Positions 5,877 to 6,655 of a stretch of DNA of 6,655 nucleotides are shown piece after piece. A model generated the notes under the pieces. The model saw only the letters and a list, made by a program, of their open reading frames with translations. It ran no database searches and was not told the DNA's origin. The stretch is from the NCBI GenBank assembly GCA_002422225.1, contig DITX01000016.1:8024-14678 (forward strand). The letters are read 5' to 3'. The position numbers and the translations under genes were made by a program. Numbering within the stretch: position 1 is the first letter of the stretch; each line of letters starts with the position of its first letter. The stretch comes from Gammaproteobacteria bacterium UBA6173. Lineage in GTDB: Bacteria > Pseudomonadota > Gammaproteobacteria > Pseudomonadales > Pseudohongiellaceae.

Positions 5877-6344
5877 ATGGCGGAAAATAAGAATGTATTT
5901 ATCAGCCATGTACACGCAGATGACCACGGCTTACAAAAATTGAAAGATCTTCTTGCCCCCAAAGGTATCAATATCCGGGATTCTTCAATTCATACTGGTA
6001 AATTCAACAACGCATCAGACCCTAATTACATCAAAACCCAAATACTGGCGCCGGCGATTAATTGGGCTGGGGTGTTTATTTGTTACGTATCTCCTCAAAC
6101 CAAAGACAGTGATTGGGTCAACTGGGAAATCGAGTACGCAGCCAAACAGGGAAAGCGCATTGTTGGCGTATGGGCTCACGGCGAGAACGAATGTAATCTT
6201 CCGTCAGCATTGGAAGAGTATGCTGATGCGGTAGTGGGATGGAATGGTAATTCCATTATTGATGCAATCAATGGTAAGGACGGTTGGGAAAAACCGGGTG
6301 GAAATCCTTGTGATCCCGTACCATTGAAGCGGCATCCTTGCTAA
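5877..6344 (+). CDS. TIR-like domain protein of the ThsB / DUF1863 (MTH538) type, predicted anti-phage sensor or nucleotide-processing enzyme
   Basis: This is a 155-residue, single-domain soluble protein with no signal peptide or membrane segment. The flavodoxin-like TIR fold is read from strand A with VFISHVHADD (residues 7-16), a helix (GLQKLKDLLAPKG), an RDSS turn, an AGVFICYVSPQTKDSDW segment, then WVNWEIEYA with Glu84 as candidate catalytic glutamate, and strand RIVGVWAHG. In Thoeris, ThsB proteins of this class sense phage and make a cyclic-ADP-ribose-type signal from NAD+ that activates ThsA; other TIR proteins degrade NAD+. Whether this protein is an NADase is inference from the fold and Glu84. 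No ThsA gene is visible in the window. The C-terminus (after about 135) is polar and ends RHPC. The stop shares one base with the next gene's ATG (TAATG), implying coupled translation. Base composition is more A+T-rich than the integrase gene, consistent with transferred cargo. Confidence 0.85.
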   Translation: MAENKNVFISHVHADDHGLQKLKDLLAPKGINIRDSSIHTGKFNNASDPNYIKTQILAPAINWAGVFICYVSPQTKDSDWVNWEIEYAAKQGKRIVGVWAHGENECNLPSALEEYADAVVGWNGNSIIDAINGKDGWEKPGGNPCDPVPLKRHPC

Positions 6345-6655
6345 TGGCTCGTATTTATTCTTATGTAGTCCGATACGATAGCGGGTTTGCACCAAACCCG
6401 TTTTATGGTTATTGCACGCTTGCGACCTGTAAACCTGATATTCGGCGCACCGCCGATATTGGTGATTGGATCGTTGGCAGTGGGAGCAACGACCGGAGTG
6501 TCAGACGTGGCGGTCAAATGGTTTACGCTATGAAGGTGACCGAGGTGATGCCCTTTGATGAATATTCTGAGGATCCTCGATTTGAAGCAAAGAAGCCTTA
6601 CCGCAAAGGAAGTCGAAAACAAAGTTGTGGTGACAACATATATTTTCGTGGCGGG
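6344..6655 (+). CDS. Probable Nmad2-family (nucleotide modification associated domain 2) protein, 5' part; runs off window
   Basis: The frame opens at ATG 6344, sharing its A with the stop of the TIR gene, and stays open for 104 codons to the window edge; no stop is seen. There is no ribosome site of its own, so it probably depends on translation of the TIR gene. The N-terminus reads MARIYSYVVRYDSGFAPNPF, then a two-cysteine stretch (Cys24, Cys29), then GDWIVGSGS (40-48) and MVYAMKVTEVMPFDEY (59-74). I recognise this as the pattern of Nmad2 proteins, a family named from comparative genomics for association with nucleotide or DNA modification loci; no activity is known to me. The GDWIVG...G...VYAMKVTEV layout resembles PUA/EVE-like folds that bind modified bases, which is inference. 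Family assignment is from memory and moderately secure. Confidence 0.7.
   Translation, partial: MARIYSYVVRYDSGFAPNPFYGYCTLATCKPDIRRTADIGDWIVGSGSNDRSVRRGGQMVYAMKVTEVMPFDEYSEDPRFEAKKPYRKGSRKQSCGDNIYFRGG

Larger units (their letters stand above)
3729..6655. mobile_element. Integrated genomic island or integrative element, left part; right end outside window
   Basis: Seen directly: a tyrosine integrase, an XRE regulator and an excisionase-like gene are packed together directly upstream of mutS, followed by cargo with a different base composition. The 60-base block 4321-4380 in the integrase gene has 37 G+C, and the block 5881-5940 in the TIR gene has 23 G+C. Known context: in Pseudomonas-type genomes this side of mutS carries cinA and recA. 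Inferred: the island edge lies within or just beside 3729-3760, because mutS is intact and the integrase ends at 3749. No tRNA gene is present to serve as target. The second attachment site would lie beyond 6655, so the core repeat cannot be identified here. The exact left boundary is uncertain by tens of bases. Confidence 0.65.

Noticed and set aside
5711..5971. 86-codon leftward frame over the control region and the 5' end of the TIR gene
   Set aside because: It overlaps the conserved TIR gene, has no recognisable domain and reads like antisense of it.
1..6655. CRISPR array, tRNA or rRNA genes, insertion sequences
   Set aside because: No regularly spaced repeats, no cloverleaf-like or rRNA sequence and no transposase were seen on either strand.

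Overview
The window looks like a gammaproteobacterial chromosome carrying the edge of an integrated genomic island. The evidence for the host is the block rpoS (tail, + strand) / fdxA (- strand) / mutS (- strand). This order is known from Pseudomonas and relatives, where mutS is normally followed on its upstream side by cinA and recA. The protein sequences are gammaproteobacterial in type (a RpoS-class sigma factor and an Azotobacter FdI-type 7Fe ferredoxin). I cannot name the genus from sequence alone.

Region 1 (1-3728) is conserved core. It holds the last 194 residues of the stationary-phase sigma factor, a 98-bp convergent intergenic gap with a small inverted repeat, and fdxA with a clear sigma-70 promoter (perfect TATAAT, TTGTCG, 17-bp spacer). 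It ends with a full-length, apparently intact mutS that has its mismatch-reading F-x-E motif, Walker A and B motifs and a beta-clamp-binding motif.

Region 2 (about 3729-5560) is a mobility module, all on the - strand and pointing at mutS. In transcription order it has an excisionase-like winged-helix gene, a small XRE/Cro-type regulator and a DUF3596-type tyrosine integrase with its catalytic residues. The integrase stop codon lies only 20 bp from the mutS ATG on the same strand, with no room for a terminator. The island boundary is therefore almost at the mutS start codon, in the place where cinA/recA would be expected.

Region 3 (5561-5876) is a roughly 316-bp non-coding divergent control region with two perfect 7-bp hairpins and a weak candidate promoter.

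Region 4 (5877-6655, continuing beyond the window) is cargo on the + strand. A 155-residue TIR-like protein of the ThsB/DUF1863 (MTH538) type overlaps by one base (TAATG) the start of a second gene, which looks like an Nmad2-family (nucleotide modification associated domain 2) protein and is cut by the window edge. The sampled A+T content is higher here than in the integrase gene. The overlap, the shared orientation and the position next to an integrase suggest a translationally coupled two-gene anti-phage module. No ThsA-type effector is visible, so this is either a Thoeris locus whose effector lies downstream or a different, less described TIR + Nmad2 system. That pair is the most interesting content of the window. 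The second is the chance that the island takes over transcription of mutS.
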